From assembly GCA_036245805.1 (NCBI GenBank), contig BTRK01000002.1, positions 33,834,661-33,898,660 of the forward strand: a stretch of 64,000 nt of DNA, read 5' to 3'. Positions 35,989 through 46,900 of this stretch are shown in pieces. The stretch's first letter is position 1, and each line of letters begins with the position of its first letter. The notes beneath the pieces are model-generated. The model was given only the letters and a program-made list of their open reading frames with translations, was not told where the DNA came from and made no database searches. Made by a program: the position numbers and the translations under genes. Origin of the DNA: Pristionchus mayeri. Lineage: Eukaryota; Nematoda; Chromadorea; Rhabditida; Neodiplogasteridae.

Positions 35989-36913
35989 GAGGTACCATTG
36001 ATGAGAACATGACGCACGCGGTTTAGGAATGTTAAGAACCGTTCGTAGATAGTAAATTGAGTGTATTACCTCATAATTTCGATATTTTCCTTTTTTTCGT
36101 TTCTCTCGATCAGGGATGTTAGGGCGCATATATTGGGACTTTGAAAGCACACATGAAGATATTTGAATTATTTGAAGATATTTATTTATGTATATTTGAA
36201 CTCAACGTGAGAACTACTGCACCTTCTTGGTCGAAACTATGGGATTTGCAATGCGAATTACCATTTTGAGATACTAAAATTAACATAGAATCGAAGGTCG
36301 AAAAATCGAATTTTCGGAAATGCAACAATTTCAGGTTTTCAAGTTTTAATGTATTATATCAAGCTATGAAATGTTTAAAAAATATCTTGTTTAATCGATT
36401 TGCCCATCGAGTGAATGATATGGCTTCAGTTTATCACCCAGGTGCACAGAAGCACTACCTTCGATTCAAAATCCCCAGACTTTGAAAAAGTGAGAGTATC
36501 CAATTTGGTGTGGGTACAATACAGGTACGAGTGTATTCCAACGTGTGCATGAAAGCTATGGGATTCCACTCGAAATGGGAGATCTAGATAAAAAAAACGA
36601 TTTTTTTTCCCGAAAAATATTTTTGAAGTTATGCAGAATTCAATCAAAACAAGTTTTTAGTAGTTTCAGAGTACCCCTACGTTAATGAAAATATGAAACT
36701 AAGTCCATCTTCTACCATTTAGAAGATACGATTTTCGACTTTTTTGCACTTCATGCGGATTTTCTCACGCATCTTAGGCGGTGACATAAAATATGGGTCA
36801 TTTTGTGCAATGCGGGCCCAAGACCCTCATAACTACCAAGTATGGGCTTTGGGTTCTCATTGCTAGAGGACGTGTCCGGGGGGTGGTCGATTTTTACAGA
36901 GCAGGTCTCTTAA
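35989..36913. repeat. Remnant of a TTAA palindromic element
   Basis: The right end GGTCTCTTAA (36904-36913) and the preceding GTCCGGGGGGTGGTCGA match the right terminal region of the TTAA palindromes. The left end is missing or too diverged to see. The rest is AT-rich, with no gene. Confidence 0.6.
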
Positions 36914-37138
36914 GCCCGTCCTCCCTATAGCCAGCGAATGTCACTTACGTGAATGTCAAGTCCATTATCGAATAATCACATGCCTGACTCACTCTAATTC
37001 GTTTGTTCTCTTGCTCTCGTCTAAGAGAATGCGCAAAATAAAGAGAGTCAAACCATTGCGTATATTACATTTCTCCCCCGCATGCGCTTCCTCCCGTATT
37101 AAGATATGCTTGCTGATACGAGAATCGTCATTTAAGAC
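36914..37138 (+). promoter_or_regulatory. Upstream region of intact type 1 receptor
   Basis: Conserved with units 1 and 2: CGTCCTCCCTATAGCCAG, GAATGTCAAGTCCATTATCG and CCCGCATGCGCTTCCTCCC. It is the sequence before the only intact type 1 gene. A promoter role is inferred. Confidence 0.45.
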
Positions 37139-38705
37139 ATGTCACAATTGTCTGGTACTCTCTGGCTGGTGGACAAGATCGTTCTCTCAGTGTGCACAGT
37201 CGTCGCAGTCCTTGGATCTGCAGCGAATTTCTGTCTGTTCTTCGTGACTCTTCGATCGAAATCGCTCCGCTCCAACTGCCATATACTCATTGGTCTCTGC
37301 GCAATACTCGATGGCTTCCACCAGGTACTGAGAGGATACAACAGCTTCATTACTCTTTCCATCTGCAATAATGCATGTAATCAAACGAGAATCATAGGCC
37401 GGCCTGCTCAACCAATTACCAGTGCTGCTCGGTCACGGGGAAATGGACAGCTTCACATGCTCCGCTCTACAGGTGAAATGGTTTCGTTATTTTCACCCTT
37501 AGATCTTGCACAGTGTTAAATTATCAGTATTTTTAAAATTAAAATAACAATATTATCATTTTAGCTTCTTCCTGAATTGGGCCTCTTCGGTGGATGCGCG
37601 TGCGTATTCTTCATTGGCTTCGAACGACTAATGGCGGTTGTATTCTTCACCTATCGGCAGCATGGACATCGATTGCTTGTCGTATGTTATTTCCTTTGTT
37701 AAAAATTATGTGTCCAATGCCTCATCAAGTCCTTCAAGATACAACTACTTCTCGTAGCTTCATCTATGGATTTTGGACTATACCTCATGATCGCTTATTT
37801 CGAGCACAAGTGAGTGTGCACTGGTAGGAGTGATCATGCAGTGTAACCAATATCAGGACACAAGTTTGCTCAATCCCTGCGCCATTTCACGGCGTCGCTG
37901 GCCCCATTTTCGGGCAGTCACTGTGTATGATGAATATCTCAACTGTCTTCGTTTACTGTACTGTGGCGCTGATTATCTCGAAGAGACCCGGAGGTGAGTA
38001 ACGTCAAATTCATTTTTTTGGAAAAGTGATTGTTACGAGCATACGATACTCGAAATATTTTGCAGTGTCGGACACAACGAAGAAAGCGTTTCGCAGCAAT
38101 TTCTTCGTTATGACCGCTGATGTTTGCGGATGGGCGATCGGCATTTCTGCACTTGTACTCACATCAGCCCTCGAAACCTCCGGTTTGCAGTATATCTCGT
38201 TGGTTGTAGTTTGCGCGCTTGCTCTACAAATCATGTTCTGCCAAAACACGTTAATCAGCGAATATTGCGCTCGGAATAGGCATTATGAGTATTTACGCAT
38301 CCCTCCTGGTTATATCAGATTGATCTACGAATACGACAATAAGAGAAGTGCAATAATAGAACGACAATAATAGAAGTTTCCTATTCATAGTACCGTAACG
38401 AACGGGAATCGCGCCTATATGAATATGATGAACTATGCCAACTGAATGTATTTTCTGTTTTTCAGATGAAATCCGAATCATTATGTGCAACGGATTGGGA
38501 ACTTTCGTTCATGCAGGAATTGCATCAAAATCACTCATTTACTACTCTACCAAGTTGGTCACATCTATATTTCCCATTCTAATAAACATATTTTAGCGCC
38601 GAATATCGTCAAGCTATCAGCAGAGTGCTAGGTCTGGGTAGATCACCAAAGCACACTTCGATCACTAACGCCCATTCCTTCAAAAGCAGTAGTACAAACT
38701 TCTGA
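37139..38705 (+). CDS. Srsx-like 7TM chemoreceptor, type 1, intact (8 exons, 299 aa)
   Basis: Exons: 37139-37324, 37398-37472, 37565-37681, 37739-37809, 37857-37993, 38066-38182, 38466-38553, 38597-38705 (stop TGA); 900 nt, all phases consistent. TM1 holds LGSAANFCLFF; the loop and TM2 have LRSKSLRSNCHILIGLCAIL with an Asp (ILDGFHQ). The end of TM3 has FIGFERLMAVVFFTYRQH, the E-R-L position expected of the DRY-like motif. TM6 has DVCGWAIGISALVLTSALE and the tail is short and Ser-rich. These features resemble the nematode serpentine receptor class SX; the length is right for it. It should sit in the membrane of sensory cilia, with ligand unknown. It is the sole intact member of three tandem type 1 copies. 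Family name is probable, not proven. Confidence 0.82.
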
Positions 38706-40004
38706 GTATCACTGCATATTTTCTTATTTTATTTCTATAATATTTACTGCTTGACAACTATTTGAATAAACGAAAAAAAACATGGAAATTGACAGAGCAG
38801 AAAAACAATTTCAATTCGTAGACCGTGCGAAATTGTACAGTATTCTTATCCAGATTCTCACAGATTCTCTCTTTGAAATTGAAAACGAACATTTTTGCTT
38901 CCGCAAATCTTGTATGGCTAAGCAAAATCATGACGTGATTTGCTAAATTTATCGGAAAATAGGGTCCACAGAACCTAAAATAAAGAATTAAGCATATTTT
39001 CAATTTGAATCTGTCTTGAAACACATTCCATATAGTCACTGTAAGACCACGAGGGCTCAATTCACATGAACACATTTCAAGTAAAAACACAATCATACTT
39101 CCCTTCGTACAATTAATGGCAATTTGTGCGTAACATATCTGTGTATACGTTATTAGTCTTTTGGACATCAACCTGCGTCATGTCAATGACTTCCTTAACA
39201 AAATGTGTGAAGTCCATTGATACTTTTGATCGAAAACTTCATAGGTCTGAGCATTCTTTGCTCACACTTCATTCACAATGCAAGTTTTCCTAAATGTGAT
39301 AACAATCCTTTGCACGTCATCGGAGAGAAATTGCCCCGTTCATCGTATGAATACTTCTCCCCAAGGATTTGGTAATAATTTTCACCCTTTTCCTCGTTGC
39401 CATCTTGTTCCCCCTAGCCTCAAACATATTATTAAATGTTCTGGCAACCAGAATGTGAAGATTGTCTCAGATCGTTTTTTTTTCTTTTTTCGGATTTTTT
39501 TGTCAGTGCTTGCAGCACGTCAATAATCAAAATTAATTTTAGAATCATTTTATCCACATATAATACGACTAGACAATTCAAATGGTGAACAAGAAATATC
39601 TGTACGTATCTTGTCCACCTGTTGTATTATTGTGGTTAATGCAGCCCCTTTTTGATTGATTGTTTCTTTTATTAGAAGGTGGACGCATTATCTATATTTT
39701 TGTCAGTGCTTGCAGCACGTCATACACTTTGAAAACGTCCACGTTGTCATCTATCTAAAATCTACCTTGCTTCAGCGACAATTAGTTTAGTGTTGTTGAT
39801 TCATTATCAAAATGCATTAATTGCGTGAACCCCCTAGAAAGTCTTGAAAATCTGATATTTTTCACTTGAAATAATGATTGTAGAGTATGTTTGCAAAGTA
39901 TATTTATGTAATGCATGTATTCAATCACAGATTCCCATGTCCTATCTCATTTCATTCCGCACTTTTAAATATTCCTGCTATTGATGCTAATCCCAATTCA
40001 AGGC
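38706..40004. other. Spacer between type 1 and type 2 receptors, unit 3
   Basis: No gene seen. The first ~250 bases match the flanks after the type 1 genes of units 1 and 2. A 25-bp direct repeat containing TTTGTCAGTGCTTGCAGCAC occurs at about 39500-39525 and 39700-39725. The last part is the upstream region of the type 2 gene. Confidence 0.5.
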
Positions 40005-40996
40005 ATGTCACAATTGAGCGACACTATTTCGCTCGTTGACAAGATAACTCTCGCTTCCTGTACAATCATCGCAATCCTTGGATCACTCTCCAATTTCTCC
40101 TTGTTTGTCGTAACACTTCGCTCGAAATCGCTCCGATCCAATTGCCACATACTCATATGGCTATGTGCATTGTTACATACATTTCACCAGGTTCGATATT
40201 TTGCTATGATTTTTCATTACTGTCTTTAGTTGTATTCATAATTATAAATATGATACAAAATTTTTAAAAAAATAAACACGCAATCTGCTGAACTGCTGAG
40301 AATTTCCAGGTCGGTCTACTTAACCAGTTGCCAGCACTACTCGGCAATGGTGAAATGGGCAGCTTCACATGCTCGTTACTTCAAGTGAGAAATCAATATA
40401 AATCCGAATATTTTCGTTAATATGTTGTTTTCATTACTTGCGGTTCTAGACGAGTTTTTCAGCTGCTACCCGAACTTGGCCTGTTCAGAGGATGCGCATG
40501 CGTTTTCTTCATTGGCGTTGAGCGACTTATGGCAGTTCTATTTTTCACATACCGACAGCATGGACATCGATTTCTCGTTGTGAGTTGTTTATTTATACAT
40601 TTTTTTACTTCCAAATTTCGATGTCTAAATAATCTTTATTCGCAGATACAACTGCTGCTCATCGCTTCGTATATGACTTTCGGAGTGTATGTCATGGTCG
40701 CGTATTTTGAGCACAAGTATGCTTGAAATGATCCACATTAACAATTCAACGTAATATGATTGAGGTCTCAAGTTTGCGCAATCCCAGCACCATTTCATGG
40801 TGATGCAGGCCCCATTTTCGGACAATCTCTGTGCCTGCTAAACCTTTCTACCGTACTTGTATATTGCGCAGTGGCACTCATCATATCGAATAAGCCGGGA
40901 GGTATCAATTTTTGGAAGAATGTTCGATGTAGATAATATATCAATTTTCGTAGTCTCGACGAGGAAGGCGTTTCGGAGCAATTTCTTCGTCATGAC

Positions 40997-41383
40997 TAGA
41001 GTGCGGAGATGAAGAGCAATTTCGCAATTTTTCAAAAACTTTGAGCGGTTGTATCACAAAAACGAGTTAAACAACCCTATGAAGAGTTAATTCCAATGAA
41101 CTGCAAATCTAATCAGGATCATTTTTCTTTTTTAAACGTTCAAAAATACCCACTTTCTTCTTTGTTATGCGATAGTCTGCATGAAGAGTCTGCGGTTTTC
41201 TCAATTTTTTCATAAATGTTCTTTTAATATGTAAATCAGATATTTAGACCATACAAATTATGGTTGAATCTAAGTGTCTAGATGACATTGGCGTAATCTT
41301 CTTCAGAAACCCATATTTTATTCAGTGGTTTCCTTTTTATAATCGAAAATTTGCTTCGTCGAGCTCTTCATCTCCGCACTCTA
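40997..41383. mobile_element. hAT-like MITE inserted in receptor exon 6 (387 bp)
   Basis: TAGAGTGCGGAGATGAAGAG and its complement form the ends, flanked by identical 8-bp GTCATGAC (40989-40996 and 41384-41391). Removing the insert and one copy of the repeat restores a reading frame through exon 6 homologous to type 1. TAGAG ends and 8-bp duplication fit hAT. Confidence 0.92.
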
Positions 41384-41696
41384 GTCATGACAGCTGATGT
41401 TAGTGGATGGGCCACCGGAATCTCTGCTCTTGTGCTTACGTCCGCCTTCGAAACTTCCGGTACGTAATGATTATCGTTGGTTGTGGTTTGTGCGCTTGCT
41501 TTCCTATTTACAAATTCTGCAAAAAACATATAATCATCACTACCCATATTCTGGGTATTTACGCGTATCTCCTGGGAATAGAGTTGGCAAAGTCATAGCA
41601 ATAAATTTTTCAGCTTAACATACTTCTTCAAAAACAAAAGTGCGGTCAGAATCTACATACTGAGTATTCCACATCCTCCTGGGAATACATACAACC

Positions 41697-43230
41697 TTAA
41701 GAGGCCGGATCGGTAAGAATCGATCATAATGGCCACCCCCCGGACATGCGTACTTCCGGAATGGGAACTGGGCGTCCATGCTTCAACCATGGATACCCCT
41801 TGGCCCCATGATACACCACATATAGGCTATTACTCGATTCCGCTTTTCAATTAGTAATTATAAGGTGCCAAAGTTGAAAAATCGGATTTTCATATTTTTC
41901 GAACGCGATGAGATAGACTCAAAATCTCTTTTGCGTTGTATTAGGGGTGACAAATAACCAAAAATGAATCACCCTGATCGAATTGGTATTGGTTGGAATC
42001 TTGATTTCATGTCCGAATTTTTCAGTTTTTTTAGGCTGAAAATTCAACACGGCAGGGGGGGAGTATCTCACTATGTCTATAATGTAGCCCGATGAATTCT
42101 ACACCGACCTGTTTAAAAGTAAAAAGAAATGGACGTTTCCGTTTTCTTCATATCGAGGTCCGAACATGCCCTGACATTTCAGATTTATGTGAAATCACTT
42201 TTACATCTTTCAAATGAACTGTCCAAAGTTCACAATCCAAAGTTCATCGAAATGTCTACTGAACTTCGATTCTTGCCATGTTTGACCGTCTTCAACTCAA
42301 AATTTCACAAACTTCAGCCCAGTTGTTGACAACCAATCGGTAGTATAGAAATTGTTTATTAAAATATTATTTCTAAAAGTCCCACCAATTCATTCGTTTT
42401 CATGATAATCCTTCCCAAATCTACGTAAAAACGTGGGCGAGATCATTCTACACAAACGACCGAAACTTTACATGTAAAACCCGCAATTAATTGCACTTTA
42501 TATATTCTTTCCAAAAATAGTTGTGTTAGCTTAAACCGATTCTCTCGTGGCGGAAATTGGAGTCGAATCATCTCATATCGCCCCCGTTTTTACGTAGATT
42601 TGGGAAGGAATATCATGAAAACGAATGAATTGGTGGGACTTTTTGAGTCCAAAAATGTTGTTCGACACCCGCGATTTCGCATTTTGGACAGAATAAAAGA
42701 CAGTCCTACAGTTATGAAAAAGCTATATTTTGCGAATTTATTACTCATATGGAAACGTACTTTATGATGTACTCAGTGGTCGTCGCGTTATGTTTGAAAA
42801 TACTGAGTTTAGATCGCTCAAATTTCGAGAAAATCGAAATCGAGAAAATCGACTTTTCCAGAATGAATGAAAGTTATATTCTCAGGGCATAATTCTTAAT
42901 TAGTGTTATTGCAGATTCCTTCTCCACCAAATTAGCTCGTTTAACAGTTCATTTGAAAGATATAAAAGTGATTTCACAGAATTCTGAAATGTCAGGGCAT
43001 GTTCGGACCTCGATATGAAGAAAACGGAAACGTCCATTTCTTTTCACTTTTAAACAGGTCGGTGTAGAATTCATCGGGCTACATTATAGACATAGTGAGA
43101 TACTCCCCCCCCTGCCGTGTTGAATTTTCAGCCTGGAAAAACTGAAAAATTTGGACATGAAATCAAGATTCCAACCAATACCAATTCGATCAGGGTGATT
43201 CATTTTTGGTTATTTGTCACCCCTAATACA
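41697..43230. repeat. TTAA palindromic element, copy 2 (right end lost)
   Basis: Starts TTAAGAGGCCGGATCGGTAA at 41697. The arms pair from about 41936 on the left to 43230 on the right (TATTAGGGGTGACAAATAACC against its complement). The outermost ~240 bases of the right arm are missing and the sequence changes abruptly to CTCTCTCGCACTCGCGC. It lies in intron 6 of the type 2 gene. Confidence 0.88.
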
Positions 43231-43673
43231 CTCTCTCGCACTCGCGCACTCTCTCGCTCCTTTCCTGTATTTTCCCTTAATATCTATGGCTGGCAATCGT
43301 CCAAGTTAAAAACTTAGTTCATAACAGTTATAAAAAACGTGAAAATTTCAGAATCTCTTATCGTTGGGGAAAGCTAGGCAATGGTTTTGACTTTTAGGCT
43401 TGCCTTTTCTCCTTTAATATTATACATTTGCAGAGGAAGTCCGAATCATCTTGTGCAATGGATTAGGGACGTTCGTCATGGTTGGTATCGCATCGAAAGC
43501 GTTAATGTACTATTACACCAAGTGCTGTAAAACCGAGATGATATTGCTTCAAAAGTATTTTCAGCTACGACTATCGCCAAGTCTTCAGAAAAGTGCTAGT
43601 GCTCTACAGTGGCAAAGAACCAAAGAAAGGTTCGAATAATGTCCATTCTGTCAAAAGGACCAACAATAATTGA

Positions 43674-43942
43674 AATTCGTTCCGTTTTACTATTCTTGTA
43701 CAGTGTTATGTACGATTTTATTCAATTATGAGGTTTTCGAAAACAATGCAGAATCTAGTATGGCAAGTTAATATTTCATTTATGTATGATTTTGTGCTGA
43801 AGAAGTTTATTTGAATAACTTTTAAATAACATTGGCAAATATTTAAGACAATTGTCAATCGCAAAACGTGAATGAGCAGTTCTGACCTATGTGAGGCCGA
43901 GTTTTCACGGCGGAACAATTTCAACAAAATAACTTTTCAAAC
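43674..43942. other. Convergent spacer between type 2 receptor and acyltransferase
   Basis: About 270 bases between the two stop codons, AT-rich, holding both 3' UTRs. No further feature seen. Confidence 0.5.
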
Positions 43943-46900
43943 TCAAAGCTTCTCGATGATCTTCTCCTCAGTGTTTGCTGTCCAACTCTCCTCAGTGACC
44001 TGCTTCTTCTTCTCTCCAGAAGATGGCCGCAGCCCGCCCAGCAGGATCGTTTGAATCTGAAATTAATTATTGTTTATCTCTGTGGCGTCCATCTTCGCCG
44101 TCTCCAAAAATCGAAATTTTACAACATTACTGAAAAATCTTCGCAAGTGATTATGCTACATTGTAGAGCAATGTTCTCGTCATGTTTTGTTTTCACTGTT
44201 GAAGTACGGACCTTTCCAAAGCTGATTTCAAAGAGTGAACTCCAGAAGGTCGCGACGAAGAATGTCACCGTGATGGTTGATACGACTCTAGTGATGAACT
44301 GAATTTGCAGAGATCAAAGATCAGTCGCACACTGCTCCCTCACCGCCTCAAGGAATGTAGTAAAGAAGACTGTGTCGGTGCTCTGCCCCATAATGAGCAT
44401 CATTACCTGTAATTGACCTTAATAGATGTGAGAAATCATGGGCACTAATACTCATGCTCATCAAGTGCCTATCAAGCCAAGCATATCCAATTTCTTTCAA
44501 TAATTTGATTTTGAAGTAAACCAACAGGGATGTGCGTGAGATATCCGCAGTAGGTGAGTCTCCCGAACGGAATCCAGATGTGCCACGACATAAACTTGTT
44601 GATTGGACCTGTTTTTGATATGGATTCACAAACCCCAGCGAAAGAGGGCAAATTATAAGAATGATGGTGCTTCTGCCCATATTCAAATAATAAACAAGTG
44701 TTATCACCTCCATATCCGTAGTAGCTCGAAACTATAATCCAGGTCAGTCCCACTCCAAATGCGATGCGACTCAGTGAGGAGTACATCGCTCTGGAGTGAT
44801 GAGAGATTAACATATCTTTTCTGCTTATACGTGAATCGCATCCTATTATATTACCTCCAGAAAACGGGGATGTAGAATCCGTTGGACTGATCGTGCAGGC
44901 CAAATACCACACAGAGCATAAGTGAGAGGCCGAGAACCCAGCAGATGATGTTGATTATCTGGATAATCGATTGTTATAAATAGTGTCTTCATTATGTGCT
45001 ATATCAGGATTGTGGTGCTGATAAGAAAACATGAGAATTCAGAGAACCGTTCCTTACGAATCGCTATGTTAATAGATTATGAAATGTCAACAAACCGGAT
45101 TGATCTTCATCGTCTTCTTTGTCTGTAGGAACCAACCCACGAGCATTCCCATGATGTAGATCTGAACTATATTTTCTCCCGCTGTTTTACCTTCCAAACT
45201 CGAGTGAAAATAAGGTTTTTATTTACCTGGCATCTAATCAGTGGATTGTCGTACATGAGCATCGAGTAGTTACTGAAATGCATTCGGTTTTGTATTTATT
45301 TTCGGTCAATTTAACTCACTTTATATTCGTTACTTCCGGGTCTTGCACTTGGAGGTACGCGAGATCAGTCTGCAAATTTCAGATGGACAACAATTCAAGA
45401 TGTTATTTTAGCGGATGTATGTTTCCCTGGTGGGAAAACATGGCCAGAGCAAACGTACGGGCCAATGGTAGTAGTAGACGAGGAAGATGTTTGCTGCGGT
45501 GCTGATAATGAGCACGACTGCTGCTACGATGAATCTAGAATGGACACGGTAACACGGCAATAGGCCGGATAAGAACTATGACGTCATACAGCCTTTGATA
45601 TACCAAAGGCGGCATGACGTCATAGTTCTCATGCGACCTAGTTCCCCTGTAACACTCTCCATGCAGCGCGATATATCTTCGGTGAAAGAAATATTAATTT
45701 TATCGAAAATGCTATGCGGGTTACCAGGGTATTACCCCGAAATGTAAATTTCATTTCGTAAATGCAAATTTTGGAAAAAAAATATTTAGAAAAAAAATAA
45801 TAGAAATTCATTTTTGGAAAGGCAAGACATGGAAAATAAATTTCAGAATTTCCATTTTGGAAATGCACGTTTTGGAATTTTTTCCATGGCCGGTAGTACT
45901 GTAGCCGAGCGGAAAACTACCGTAACCTAAGGAGCATTTTCGTCATTTATCAGCAAATTCGAAGCATAGTATTATTTCCCTTTATTATATTATTATTGTA
46001 ATTAACAATACTAATAATTAAAGAAATAAAATATACAAAATAATGCAAAATCAATGTTTAAATTTAAGAGACCGGATCGGTAAGACTCGACCATAATCGC
46101 CACCCCGCGGCCACGACCCATCAGAATGAGAACCTCACGCCCCTACTTTGTGCATGGGCACCCCTTGGCCCCACGTTACACAAAGTGCCCGTGATTTCTC
46201 AATTTCGCATCTGCGCACCAAAATATATAATCTCAAACTCGAAAAATCGAAATTTCATATTTTCTAAACGGGAAGAGATAGACTCGTAATCTCTTTTTCG
46301 CTGATCCAGGTATGTCCAAAAACCAAAATGAGCCATTCTGATTGAATCCCGATCGTAATGATGAGTTTATATACCCAAATTTCACATTTTGACCCTTTTC
46401 TCCAGCATATGAAAAAACCTCACAGGCTTTCTATGATTAAAATGAACCCGGATGAAAGCTGAACAAAATGCGCCATTCAAAAATCCGATTCGTTTTTTGC
46501 GCTGCCGTACCTCAAAGCCGAAAATTTGTGAACTTTCAGCTTTTCCGATGCATTCTTCTCCATTTCAACTATGTAGCGGCACAATTGATGAAAAAAGCAC
46601 TCTTTCGAACCAAGAACGCAAAAACTTATTGAAAATTCGAAGTTTGACTTGTTCGAAAAAAGTAGATTTTTGGATTCCCGGTTTTGCTCAAATTTGGGTA
46701 CCTCTATTTGCGGAATTTCTAATCTTTAGAGGTTCACATGCGTTCTATTATGAAGTATGTTTCCATGTAAATAACTAGATACGCATAAGAGCTTCTGTGC
46801 TTGCATCAATCTCCGAATATTTTTCGTCCAAATGTGCACCAGCGAGTGGATCGAGCAAATATTTTCACCTGAAATTGTATGAAATTGAGTTGATTTAATG

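Larger units (their letters stand above)
40005..43673 (+). pseudogene. Srsx-like 7TM receptor, type 2, exon 6 split by hAT-like MITE
   Basis: Exons: 40005-40190, 40310-40384, 40463-40579, 40646-40716, 40765-40901, 40954-41459 (interrupted), 43434-43521, 43565-43673 (stop TGA). Exon lengths equal those of type 1 except exon 6, which is two codons shorter once the insert is discounted; the protein would be 297 residues. Motifs: LGSLSNFSLFVV, RSKSLRSNCHIL, FIGVERLMAVLFFTYRQH, GWATGISALVLTS, tail YDYRQVFRKVLVLYSGK. The 387-bp insert brings an in-frame TGA five codons after it starts. Everything else looks functional, so the loss may be recent or specific to this haplotype. Intron 6 also carries a TTAA palindrome. 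Confidence 0.82.
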
